DNA of 64,000 nucleotides from Tethya wilhelma (taxonomy: Eukaryota > Porifera > Demospongiae > Tethyida > Tethyidae): the NCBI GenBank assembly GCA_964030475.1, contig CAXIPT010000005.1:1546766-1610765 (forward strand), read 5' to 3'. The translations under genes and the position numbers were made by a program. Position 1 is the first letter of the stretch, and each line of letters opens with the position of its first letter. Positions 23,468 to 32,969 of the stretch are shown one piece after another. Under the pieces are notes generated by a model. It did not search any database and was not told where the DNA came from. It saw only the letters and a list, made by a program, of their open reading frames with translations.

Positions 23468-23574
23468 TAGTCTGGCGTAGCCATGCCAGCTAATTACGAA
23501 TTACACGCACGCGTGCGTGCTATTATTATTATTAGGATTTTTGAATGTAAAAAGGGCTGGCTACGCCAGCTTGA
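23468..23574. repeat. Imperfect inverted repeat
   Basis: CTGGCGTAGCCA (about 23472-23483) is matched by TGGCTACGCCAG (about 23560-23571). The loop includes a short ATT run. It lies between sulfatase copy F and the small plus-strand gene. Possibly another foldback family. Confidence 0.5.
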
Positions 23575-23662
23575 GTGATCCGTGGACATCCGGGTATCCG
23601 CAAAACTGCAGACTGGCTGCGCTATGCGCTGTGTCGGCATCTGAATATAAAATCAGCTTACT

Positions 23663-24411
23663 ATGCCAGCTCAGGCTATCACTATCATGCAGTGTGTCTC
23701 TCTGTGGAAGAAAGATTCTCTCAGTAGGCCTACTAGTATTGAAGTGACCGCCCTAAATTTATTCACTGCCGACAGTTGCCTTACTCCCGAGTCTATATAC
23801 GAGTCTATAATAGCCGAGTCCGGTGGCATTGAATCCGTGATGGATCCTGCCCGTGCATTAACAACACAAGAAAAGGTATATATATGCCATCATGGTGATT
23901 ATAACATTGTACACTGTTTTGCTTAGTTCATAAAAGTTAATCATGATATTTTTAAGATTGCGTTCAAAGTATTATACAATTAGACACTTGGTACGTCCAC
24001 ATGCCACATTAATTTAGGTACACGTGTGCAGACAGAAACTTTATGAGTTGAGTGAGGAAGATCTAGACCTGCAGACAGACTTGACTCCTCAATGCACTAC
24101 CGTATGGAGAGAGGCATGCACAGAGGTTCTGCAGACAACTGTAAGATACTAAAGATTATATACATGCATGCATGCACAACCTTATATAAAATCAGTGGAA
24201 TTCTTGAATCATTGGATTTGACAACTGCATTAGTTATGAATATTGTATGGAATTTTCAAATTTGCTGTTATTAATATTGCAGAAAACGAAGTTGACGGAC
24301 AACATGATATTTTTTTTAAGCTCTCTTCCTGTCAATTCCTACGCCGTCCTACAAAAAATTTACTCTGCTCCAACGACAAAAGCCAACTGTTCAGGGTCCC
24401 TTTTTATATAA
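23663..24411 (+). CDS. Small uncharacterised protein inside the sulfatase array
   Basis: Three exons in phase (23663-23875, 24018-24140, 24283-24411) give a protein of 154 residues ending at TAA. I do not recognise it. The middle is acidic and probably helical (LTPESIYESIIAESGGIE, then LYELSEEDLDLQTDL). There is no signal peptide, membrane segment or Cys pattern. An internal ATG at 23687 is an alternative start. It is the only plus-strand gene between copies F and G, and could be the first part of a longer gene or a fragment carried in by rearrangement. Confidence 0.45.
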
Positions 24412-24914
24412 GCTGAGAATACAGAACACATGCATGTAGGGATATAAATTTATAACAATACATGTACATAACGTACGTACTACAAGTGTACTACATCTTC
24501 ATCTCGAGTTGGAACAGATTTCTTTAGGACTTTACAATAATGATTGAGTTCCTTGAGTTTAATCTCTTTTTTAAGAACTTTTGTCAATAACTCATAGACC
24601 TTTAACTGGGTTAACCCCCTCAGTCTACACAGGTGTCTTTTGAACCTATATTATTCAGTTCGTAAACATTACAACTCTTTTATGTCTATAGCACTGTTTT
24701 GTTAATATTATATATATCTCACTGTCGAAATTATCGTATTATGGAAAAAAACCCTGCAATGTCTGCATGCCAAAATGTGTACTATTCACACCCAATGCAA
24801 ATATGGCTATATACTCAGTGCATAACTAGCAACTATATAACTTACTAGATAATTATGATTTTTTTTTTACAAACAGCTACCTCTAGCTAGGGGTCTATAA
24901 ACAAGATGATTCTG
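24412..24914. other. AT-rich spacer
   Basis: AT-rich with several homopolymer runs. No convincing exon, RNA gene or long repeat is seen. Confidence 0.5.
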
Positions 24915-25040
24915 ACTTGCCATCCTTAAACAATGGTGCACACTGCTACCTTGAACACGTGTCAGTAGAACAGTATCTTAGGAGCACATTTCAGGAACAT
25001 CAATTCCTGCTAACTCAGTCAATAAAGGGAATATGCATGC
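24915..25040 (-). pseudogene. Relic of sulfatase gene, middle to C-terminal segment
   Basis: The minus strand matches the sulfatase segment around TELAGID ... CVEGSS ... LLK, with several indels and stops. It is clearly a decayed fragment of an additional copy (relic H), lying between copies F and G. Confidence 0.75.
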
Positions 25041-25082
25041 CAATAGTAAAAAATTTCAAAAAATAAGTTGTGTAGGAATGGG

Positions 25083-25138
25083 CAGTGCACTTCAATGATG
25101 AGAACACCAACCTTGCTATGAAGCCAGAGATGAAAACA
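25083..25138 (+). pseudogene. Inverted relic of sulfatase 3' end
   Basis: Read on the plus strand, this encodes FNDENTNLAMKPEMK, the conserved near-C-terminal sequence of all array copies, which otherwise lie on the minus strand. It is therefore an inverted fragment. Confidence 0.85.
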
Positions 25139-25235
25139 AGCTAAGTTGTTTTTGGGTGAGCATGTAAAAGTGGGCGGGGCACAACAAAATGAGGTTGCGT
25201 TTACACAATTTTAGTCAAAAGTTAGCTCCTTGCTG

Positions 25236-25450
25236 TAGGCTTCACTATCACAGGAGGACAGTCTGATAAAAAGAAAAATATCGTCGTAACTCCGTACGTA
25301 GGTCATCAATAGCGAAAAAGAGGACATTTTCTTCTTACCAGACTGTCCTCTAGTAATAGTGAAGCCTATATATAGCTACGAGCAAAACGAGTGTCTTCCC
25401 CACTGGGTTAGCCCTGCCCACTTTCGCAATTTACTTAAAGCATGCGCAGT
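25236..25450. pseudogene. Relic of sulfatase 5' end arranged as an inverted repeat
   Basis: Arm 25236-25265 (plus-strand sense of the signal-peptide end, reading GQSDKKKN) and arm 25339-25368 are reverse complements with about four differences over 30 bases. Between them lies minus-strand sulfatase 5' coding sequence (DDLRTEL region). After 25368 the DNA matches the copy G promoter (AGCCCTGCCCACTTT ... CATGCGCAG). It appears to be a head-to-head duplication of one 5' end. Confidence 0.75.
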
Positions 25451-25542
25451 TTTATAATTGTTTGAAAATGGTCATGGTCCTGTCCCATATATGCCCACCT
25501 TAAAACTCAACCAAAAACAACTAACACAATCTGTAGTTATAT

Positions 25543-27150
25543 TTATTCAGGAGGCAGTGCAGCTCTCCACCCAGCTTGTAATATCTTTCTCAGCTCTTCC
25601 ACAGTGGATTTCATCTCTGGCTTCATAGCAAGGTTGGTGTTCTCATCATTGAAGAACACAGTGGGCTTAGTGTGATCATAAAGTTCAGTTCCCCATATTT
25701 CTTTAAAGTTTGGCACAGCAGTTGTACGATTGAATCTATACCACTCAGTAAAACGATACTGATCAGTACGAACTGTGTAACCCATTACACTTTCTCCATG
25801 TTCATGTTCATCAAAACTTTTATGTCCTGGAATCGTAGCAAACCCAGCATTAGGCCTTGGATATTGAGAAAATGCTCCTTTCTTCCATTGTCTGTCAGGA
25901 TCTTTCAACAATGGTGCAACACTGCTACCTTCAACACATGTTAGGACATTGTCATTCTTATCTTCAGAGCACATTTTTGGGACATCGATTCCTGCTAACT
26001 CAGTCAATGAAGGGAAGATATCAATCAGTTCTACCAAGGCTTGAGTACGCATACCTTTATCAGTGACTCCTGGTACACGAATCATGAATGGTACATGAAC
26101 TGCATCTTCAAAGTTGGTGAATTTGGCCCATTCTTTATGTTCCCCAAGCTGCCAGCCATGGTCGGCCCACAAGACAATAATCGTATTGTCAGCAAATCCT
26201 TGAGCCTCAAGTTCCTTTATCACTCGTCCAACTTGAGCATCAGTGTAACTCACACGAGAGTAATAAGCTCTTCTTAAAAGTCTTGTAGTATCGTCAGGCA
26301 TTTTACAGTCAGAACTAGTGAGAGCATAGTTAGCATCTGAGTGGCATTTAGTCCAGTTTGGAAACAATTTCTTTGTATCATCGTATGTTGTTGTATGTCC
26401 CCCTAATCCATAGGCAATGGGTGGCATGTCTTTTGGAGGATCAGGATTTTCCGGTAGCTTAGTTTCACTAGCTGGTGGGTACATGTCAAAGTATTTGCTA
26501 GGAGCAAAGAATGGAAGGTGAGGTTTGTGGAAGCCGACAGCTACAAAGAAAGGACGATCATCTCCTTTAGTTTGGTTCTTCTTTAACTGCTTAAGGATAC
26601 TGACTGCATTGTCAGCAATGTCTCCATCTGGTAGCTGATTGTCTTCGTAGTCTTTAAAACTCCACCAAGAATAAGAACCATTTAATGGTTTGCCTGGATT
26701 TATTGAGGAGTGAAAATAAGGCAGACTCCAGGAGTAGGCTCGATCATCATTTCCACTGGGAGCTCCTGGATGGAATATCTTTCCCATGCCAATACTGACG
26801 TAGCCATTCTCTTTGAAGTATTGAGGAATGGTGGTGGCATTGGTGTATTTTCTCCAATACTCATCTGCTGCTATCATCCACACATGATTAGTATCTGGCC
26901 TTCTCCCCGTCAGCAGCGAGGCCCTTGATGGAGAACACACAGCTACTTGACAGTAAGCTCTCTCAAACAACAGCGATTTGGAAGCTAACTCATCAATGTT
27001 TGGACTCTTGATCTGTTCCTGTCCGTAAGTGTTCAGCTCCGTACGCAAGTCGTCAATAGCAAAAAAGAGGACATTTTTCTTATTATCAGACTGTCCTCTA
27101 GTGCTAGCAAAGCCTATAGCTAGGAGTAGAAAGAGAGTCTTGCACAGCAT
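25543..27150 (-). CDS. Iduronate-2-sulfatase-like enzyme, copy G
   Basis: Intact, intronless, 535 residues from MLCKTLFLLLAIGFASTRG, a signal peptide close to that of copy D. Motifs: FAIDDLRTELNTYGQ, CSPSRASLLTGRRPDTNHVW, GFHKPHLPFFAP, WADHGWQLGEHKEWAK and MGYTVRTDQYRFTEWYRF. It lacks a short PEG tripeptide (SWSLPYF instead of SWSPEGLPYF), a deletion also seen in copy F, so F and G are the closest pair. An in-frame ATG at 27261 lies beyond the divergent NHP2 start and is unlikely to be used. It is head to head with NHP2 across 91 bases. Confidence 0.9.
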   Translation of the reverse strand: MLCKTLFLLLAIGFASTRGQSDNKKNVLFFAIDDLRTELNTYGQEQIKSPNIDELASKSLLFERAYCQVAVCSPSRASLLTGRRPDTNHVWMIAADEYWRKYTNATTIPQYFKENGYVSIGMGKIFHPGAPSGNDDRAYSWSLPYFHSSINPGKPLNGSYSWWSFKDYEDNQLPDGDIADNAVSILKQLKKNQTKGDDRPFFVAVGFHKPHLPFFAPSKYFDMYPPASETKLPENPDPPKDMPPIAYGLGGHTTTYDDTKKLFPNWTKCHSDANYALTSSDCKMPDDTTRLLRRAYYSRVSYTDAQVGRVIKELEAQGFADNTIIVLWADHGWQLGEHKEWAKFTNFEDAVHVPFMIRVPGVTDKGMRTQALVELIDIFPSLTELAGIDVPKMCSEDKNDNVLTCVEGSSVAPLLKDPDRQWKKGAFSQYPRPNAGFATIPGHKSFDEHEHGESVMGYTVRTDQYRFTEWYRFNRTTAVPNFKEIWGTELYDHTKPTVFFNDENTNLAMKPEMKSTVEELRKILQAGWRAALPPE

Positions 27151-27241
27151 TGTCTCCTTAGCCCTGCCCACTTTTGCCAACACTGCAATTTCTACTACGC
27201 ATGCGCAGTAATAGAACACGTGGTATATGATTAAACTAAAC
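27151..27241. promoter_or_regulatory. Compact divergent promoter of sulfatase G and NHP2
   Basis: Ninety-one bases separate the two start codons. The segment holds TACGCATGCGCAG (27196-27208, NRF1-like) and ACACGTGG, an E-box, near 27213. NRF1-like sites in short CpG promoters are common for housekeeping genes. Co-regulation is inferred. Confidence 0.55.
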
Positions 27242-27763
27242 ATGGGCAAGCACAAAGACAAGCGTCGAGAAGAAGAGAGCGATGCACAGCAGACTTCTCT
27301 ACCTCAAGAATCTACTGAAGAAGCAACAGAGGAGACCACTGCATCTAAACAAGATGACTCTAGACCGTACGAAGAACTTATAACCTTGGTAAACGAAATA
27401 GCCAAGCCAATGGCTAGTAGAAAACTCACAAAGAAACTTTACAAGGTGGTCAAGAAAGCTCAAAAAGCCAAGAGGCTTAGAAGAGGCGTGAGAGAAGTTG
27501 TCAAAGCATTGAGAAAGAACGAAAAGGGTGTTGTAGTGCTAGCAGGCAATGTGAGTCCAATTGATGTCATTTCACACATTCCTGTGTTCTGTGAAGACAA
27601 AGGACTACCTTATTGTTACGTCCCGTCCAGAAGGGACTTGGGCACAGCATCACAGACCAAGAGACCAACCAGTGCTGTCCTGGTACAGGCAAATGAAGAC
27701 TACGAGAAACTCTATAAGGAATGCTACAGTGCCGTTGATGAATTGCCACTACCCTTATACTAG
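27242..27763 (+). CDS. NHP2: H/ACA ribonucleoprotein subunit NHP2
   Basis: L7Ae/L30e-family protein of about 173 residues. It is a core subunit of H/ACA snoRNPs that guide pseudouridylation of rRNA, and in animals of telomerase RNP (known for the family). It starts MGKHKDKRREEE, with an acidic low-complexity N-terminus (about 1-45), then the fold: PMASRKLTKKLYKVVKKAQK, RRGVREVVKALRKNEKGVVV, AGNVSPIDVISHIPVFCED, LPYCYVPSRRDLGTASQTKR. Single exon. The in-frame ATG at 27227 would add five residues, but the MGK start fits better. Confidence 0.94.
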   Translation: MGKHKDKRREEESDAQQTSLPQESTEEATEETTASKQDDSRPYEELITLVNEIAKPMASRKLTKKLYKVVKKAQKAKRLRRGVREVVKALRKNEKGVVVLAGNVSPIDVISHIPVFCEDKGLPYCYVPSRRDLGTASQTKRPTSAVLVQANEDYEKLYKECYSAVDELPLPLY

Positions 27764-28345
27764 TAGTGACTTCATGTTTAACACACTTTTCTTTCACCTT
27801 AAAATTTGTGATTTTTTTCTTTTTGTGTATTCACAAATATGTTTGTGTGCTTTCTTTACAAAACTATACAATTACCAGAAATTACGTTTGAGTATGTTTA
27901 GATGCATGAAACATTATCACAGTTATGAAATGTCTGTACCTAAAAGTCATGATCAACAGACCAAGAGACCAACCATGTTAATATCCACAGGTTAATCTCA
28001 CTTTCTTTTCACCTGGATTTTTGGTGTGTTCATAAACATGTTTGTGTTAGCAGTACAAAAACTATAATTATAATTATAGAATAATAATTATCAGAAAATT
28101 ATTTTTAGATGCATATGAAACATGTGAAATGTCCATGTGGTGCCTAAAAGTCAGAACTTTAAGTTTGAAAAAAAAGAAATAGAACGAGAAGTGGGAAATA
28201 ACGCATCTATAGAACTACGTACAATAATAAGAGTGTTTTCATGTGACACTTGAACAAAGTTGAAATTTGCTTCTATGTTTTTTGTTGTACAAATGTGAGA
28301 TCTGTTCAGTTCCAATGTAAGCATGCTTAGAGCATACATCTTCTC
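27764..28345. other. Intergenic AT-rich region between NHP2 and ETS gene
   Basis: Contains the convergent 3' ends of NHP2 (+) and the first ETS gene (-). Near 27955-28040 and 28090-28150 short stretches repeat parts of the NHP2 3' UTR (AGAGACCAACCA; ATGAAACAT), suggesting a small local duplication. No gene is seen. Confidence 0.5.
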
Positions 28346-29282
28346 CTATGGTTCACTGGGTACTTTCACTACAGATTTCGTAGCATTGAGTTTCTTCTCT
28401 ATAGTAATTGCCGTCCCATGCTCCCCACTGGCGTTGAGAGCCTTCTGAAGCTCCGTGAAAGAGAGCCCTAAGAGTGACTCAAGGTCGCAGACGAAGCGAT
28501 ACACGTACCTCTGATTCGGAACCTTCTTGATAATGTTCTTGTCGTAGTAGTAGCGAAGACCACGACTCAGCTTCTCGTAGTTCATGGTCGGCTTGCTCTT
28601 TCTCTCGCCCCATCGACGGGCCACCTCGGGAGGGTCGATGATCTTGAACTCCCAGTCACGCTTGTTGGTCCACTTGATACACGACTGACTCTCGCGATCA
28701 GTGAGAAGCTCGAGAAGAAACTGCCACAGTTGAATCTGAGATCCAGTACTGAACTCAACTTGCGGAGATGAGGGAACCCCTAGTAATATAAAGGAATAAG
28801 TTTGTTTATTTGCATCATGTGACCCAAATACCATAGATCAATGTCATAAGTCAATGGCTTTTCTGGAAATCAAAGGGTTAAAAGTTATAATTCGAGAAGT
28901 TAGATCATTCAAATACCTCCTTCATGTAAAAGTATTATTTGCTACTATATTTCTATTTAATGCACACTGATACATAGATACATACCCCCAAAAGTTAATT
29001 CGAGAATTCCTTCTTCATGTAAAACATTATTTACTAATATATTTCTATTTAATGCACACTCATACATAGATACATACATACCTCCAGCCTGTGCCTCGGT
29101 CTTGACTGTGGAGGCAGTGGTTGGGGACCACATGAGCTTGTCTGCCACGAGGGGTTGTGTGAGTGAAGCAGTCACTGTGGTGGTGGCTGCTGCCAGGGGA
29201 TCAATGCTGGGGGCAGCACCCTCACTGGTGTTGGCCAGACTGACGGAGGAGGCTGTGGCACCACTGTCAGTAGTCGAAACTG

Positions 29283-29342
<60 letters not shown>

Positions 29343-29819
29343 ATGTGTGTTTGTGTGTATAGTGTAGTGTAACGTGACGGATAAAGTAATCGAGTCACAC
29401 ACTAGCGTACAAGAGAACAATTGAACAGATTATACATTGACAACAGTTATACACAAAAACCAAATGACTTTGCTCAGTATAATAAATATCATACTTTGAT
29501 TGAACAAGTCAGACTTTTAACTGTACATAAAATTCTAAAAATAATGCATTCTACTTGAAATTATGAAGCAGGTGTAGGCCAGCACACTCACCAAGCTGTT
29601 GCAACTGATGAAGCTGTGTCATTTGCTGGAGGAGCTGGAGGTAGTTCTGCTGTGCATTAGCAGCAGTGAATGCACTGGTAGCAGTAGGTGAGGTGAGAGC
29701 TATGGACTCCTCCGTCGTTGATGAAGAGGAGATGACAGAAGTCGAGACCACAGGAGTGGTGGTGGAGGTGGGCTGGGACTGAGAGGAGGTGGCCATCGTT
29801 GTAGTGGTGGCACTTGTAC

Positions 29820-29862
<43 letters not shown>

Positions 29863-31273
29863 TTAATTGAGAGCAGGAAAGATTTTGTCAAGAGTACACT
29901 CTGTCCTGTTTTCTGCTTCTGCTACAGTACAGCTACAGCTAGGCTAACCAGTGTCATGCAATACTAAAAATCATTTTATAATCAGTATGGAGGGGGTTTC
30001 CAATCCACAGGTCCCTAGCACTCCTAGGGTCTGAACACAGACCACAAAGAGAGTATATTTTGGTCACCCCACACTGTTAAAAACAGATGTGAATGATACT
30101 ATTGTTTGTGTGCACAGAGACTTTGAATATCAAAACAGTAACCTATGGTTAGCAACTTTGTTCCTACTCTTTACAAACTTAAGGATTCATTGTGTGCCTC
30201 GGCCATTGAAAGGCTCAATGGTGGGTATAGTGTGTTGAATTTTAATGGTTATTATCCAAACTTCCTCAAATTCTTAACATAGTTACATTCCACCAACAGA
30301 CACACACACAGACACTAGCTAGTCAACACACACACACAGAGATCTGATCGAATTTCCCTTCATAAAAATCATTGCCATACAAGTAAAAAAAATTTTGTCG
30401 ACTTCACTTTCAAAAACCACCAACTACTCCAAGCAACGTCACTAAAAAATCTTCCCACAGTGTGGAACAAGTTTATCCCTAAATCACCACACTAATCTCT
30501 ACCTATACTTGTCTTCCTGGAACCAACTGACCACTACTACCACACACTAAAGTTCAAAATTCTCAGAATTCCTAACTTCCAGTATTCCCAGAGTTTGTGT
30601 GTCTCACCTGTCCCAGTCCCGCTGGCCACAATGGAGCAATACTGGCACCACCGGTTGCTGCAGCTGCTGCCTGACTAACGACAGGGTTTGCCCCTTCAAT
30701 GGGCACCCAAATGAGACTGTAGTTATTGGAGCCGGGATAGTAGACGAGGCAGGGGAAGAGAGCTGACGCCCCACTGCCCCCTCCGCTGGCAGAGGACGTG
30801 GGAGCAGTGGAGGATGACTCATCTGTGGACGAGGTCCCCTCTGCTATGAGTGTGTGTGTGAATGTAGAAGGATTTTCAACAACTATAATACAGTGTTGTA
30901 CCTGCTGGCAAGGAATACGCAGTCCACACATAATGCACATACATATTACACAAGCACATGATATGATGTGAGCATTAGTTGCATATGTACATGTATATGT
31001 GTGTGTGAGTGTGTGGCATCGACATATGTTAGTGATTAGCCATATTAGTGCATACATACATACTGTCTATGTTACACTATATGTACATCAATGTGTGCAT
31101 GCGTGTATATATATATGCATGTGTGAATCCATACAGTGTAGTGTTGTGTACTTTCACTCCAAGACACACCAACAGTGAAAGTAGACTTACAATATCAGCT
31201 ATCATCAAAACACAAACGAAAGAACAGGCCATACATACAATGGAAAGTACCCAATGGTACCCGTTAATTATAC

Positions 31274-31316
<43 letters not shown>

Positions 31317-31517
31317 ACAGCTTGTGATATACCTGGTTTATCTCCCAGAGCATTCTCTCCTGCTGCAGCAGTGACTAGACTCACAACAGAATCGATCGAG
31401 GGAAGTGAAATGGTGTCCTGTTGACTACCACTCACAGTCACTGGGTTTTGATTGAGTGAAACCACTGGTAAGACTGATTGGACGTCTTTCGTCAGCTGCA
31501 AGGGATCAACTAGAGAG

Positions 31518-31553
<36 letters not shown>

Positions 31554-31560
31554 AGAGAGA

Positions 31561-31605
<45 letters not shown>

Positions 31606-32081
31606 TGTTGTGGTCCTCAGTACAACAAAAAGAGTTAACTTTATTACTCATGATCAAAAATACAGCCAGCCAAGACACACAGCCAAGATCAAGAAACAAA
31701 AAAGAGGCATGGATAACTCTTCCCTCCACCAGCTGTGTATTTGCACCACAAGATAATTTATGTACTAAAGGATACAGTAGATTGGACCATGTACTTTTGT
31801 CTATCAATAAACAAGACAATGAAATTTGTCTGACAAGAAAAGTTGGGCTCAGTACCAGGTGGGCACTAACTGGCTGTCTCTGTAAGGCCACTCCCTTATG
31901 GGAGAAATTACTGGAGAATTATGTCGGTCTTGGGCACTTGAGCTCAACCAACGTGTATCTTCTCGAGTTGTCCGGTGTTACAGGAAGCTAAGGACTAACC
32001 TCCTGCGCTAGTCACTTGGTCGACGCCACTTCCTTCAGAAGCCTGGGAAGTGGAAGCAGTCAACTCTTCGCTGCTCTCCAT
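28346..32081 (-). CDS. ETS-domain transcription factor without PNT domain (ETS1/2-type DNA-binding domain)
   Basis: Six exons in phase (32081-32000, 31509-31333, 30843-30608, 29820-29592, 29279-29082, 28779-28346) give 451 residues. The N-terminal 310 are Ser-, Thr-, Ala- and Gln-rich, with [15 protein letters not shown] and [20 protein letters not shown], like an activation region. The ETS winged helix is near the C-terminus: [35 protein letters not shown], then [20 protein letters not shown] with the GGA-contacting Arg pair, and [14 protein letters not shown]. The DNA-binding domain is closest to ETS1/2. ETS proteins bind GGAA/T sites in the nucleus. It neighbours a second ETS gene in the same orientation, probably a tandem duplicate. 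Most of its introns carry (CA)n tracts next to the acceptor. Confidence 0.88.
29287..29343. repeat. (TG)n microsatellite in ETS gene intron
   Basis: On the gene strand this is (CA)n ending a few bases before the acceptor of the exon that starts at 29279. Confidence 0.95.
29824..29861. repeat. (TG)n microsatellite at a 3' splice site
   Basis: On the gene strand (CA)n runs directly into ATAG and the exon start at 29820. There is no separate polypyrimidine tract. Confidence 0.95.
31276..31313. repeat. (CA)n microsatellite in ETS gene intron
   Basis: Lies just downstream, on the gene strand, of the donor after the exon ending at 31333. Confidence 0.95.
31520..31602. repeat. Compound (TG)n-(GA)n-(TG)n tract
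   Basis: Two TG runs separated by GAGAGAGAG, next to the acceptor of the exon that starts at 31509 on the minus strand. Confidence 0.95.
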
Positions 32082-32969
32082 GGCTATACTTTGCCTTCTC
32101 TGCCGCGGACGATCTGTGTGTGAGTGTTCCTATGGACCGATAGACAGGTAATGTTGTTGATGCGAGTACTGTGGATAAGTTGACGGGCGGCTTGAAATAT
32201 CTGTAAGCAAATCAAAGGTGAAAAAATTCAAATCGACATCTTGTTTTAGTGTTTTTCACTGCTATTTCTACTACGATCGTGCACTAACTGACTAAGATAT
32301 CATCAAGACGATAGTAGTTCTTACTTGCGCTACCTACCCGCCACTAGTGTCTTCAAAAATAGGTATACTTCCTCAATGGCGGGTTGTTTACTTCCTTACA
32401 TTGAGGATCTTGCTAAAGATGGCACGTGATGCATCTTCTTACGCAAACAAGTAAATTGGGCACATTCCAAATTTCCATTCTTTCATGCTGTCGCAGACCG
32501 CACGTGACAATATACGCATGCGCAGTTAAAAACCAACAACTTTGAAGCATGATTTTCTTTCTATGGTGAAAAATAATAGCTTGTACAAACCACAAGTAGA
32601 CCTAATGTTATAATACAGTGATGTGATAGTTTAACAGTTATTATTATGATGCACAAAAAAATATATTAGATCTGAATAAAGTGTCCATACCAAAGCTAGC
32701 ATGGAAAGTAAATAATACATTGTGTGGGCACAAATAAACTTCACTACAAGTGACACTGATATTGTACAACAACAAAGTACACAGAACAGCTTGTATTTTA
32801 ATGTGACAAAAGGTGAGTCAGTGAGTGGTGTTTTCAATAAAGCTTTGAAATGAACAAGAAACAAAACAAAACAAAAAAAAAGTTACTGGAAAAATAAATC
32901 TCTTTCTTTTAATACTATAGAAGGAATATCATATTAGCTATATACAAAATAGTGGTTGTATCTGTTTCT
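32082..32969. promoter_or_regulatory. Promoter of first ETS gene and 3' region of second ETS gene
   Basis: The part near 32082-32530 is the probable promoter and 5' UTR; it holds GCACGTGAC (about 32499) and ACGCATGCGCAG (32514-32525, NRF1-like). The rest, AT-rich with an AATAAA-like sequence on the minus strand near 32840, is probably the 3' UTR of the second ETS gene. Confidence 0.5.

Noticed and set aside
14155..27150. The sulfatase array as arylsulfatases A/B
   Set aside because: HPGPPSG, GFHKPH(L/I/V)PFFAP, DHGWQLGEH and MGYTVRT are closer to the iduronate-2-sulfatase branch. Exact substrate remains open.
28346..28834. Assignment of the first ETS gene as GABPA or ELK
   Set aside because: The DNA-binding domain motifs match ETS1/2 better, and the GABPA-type N-terminal domains are not visible.
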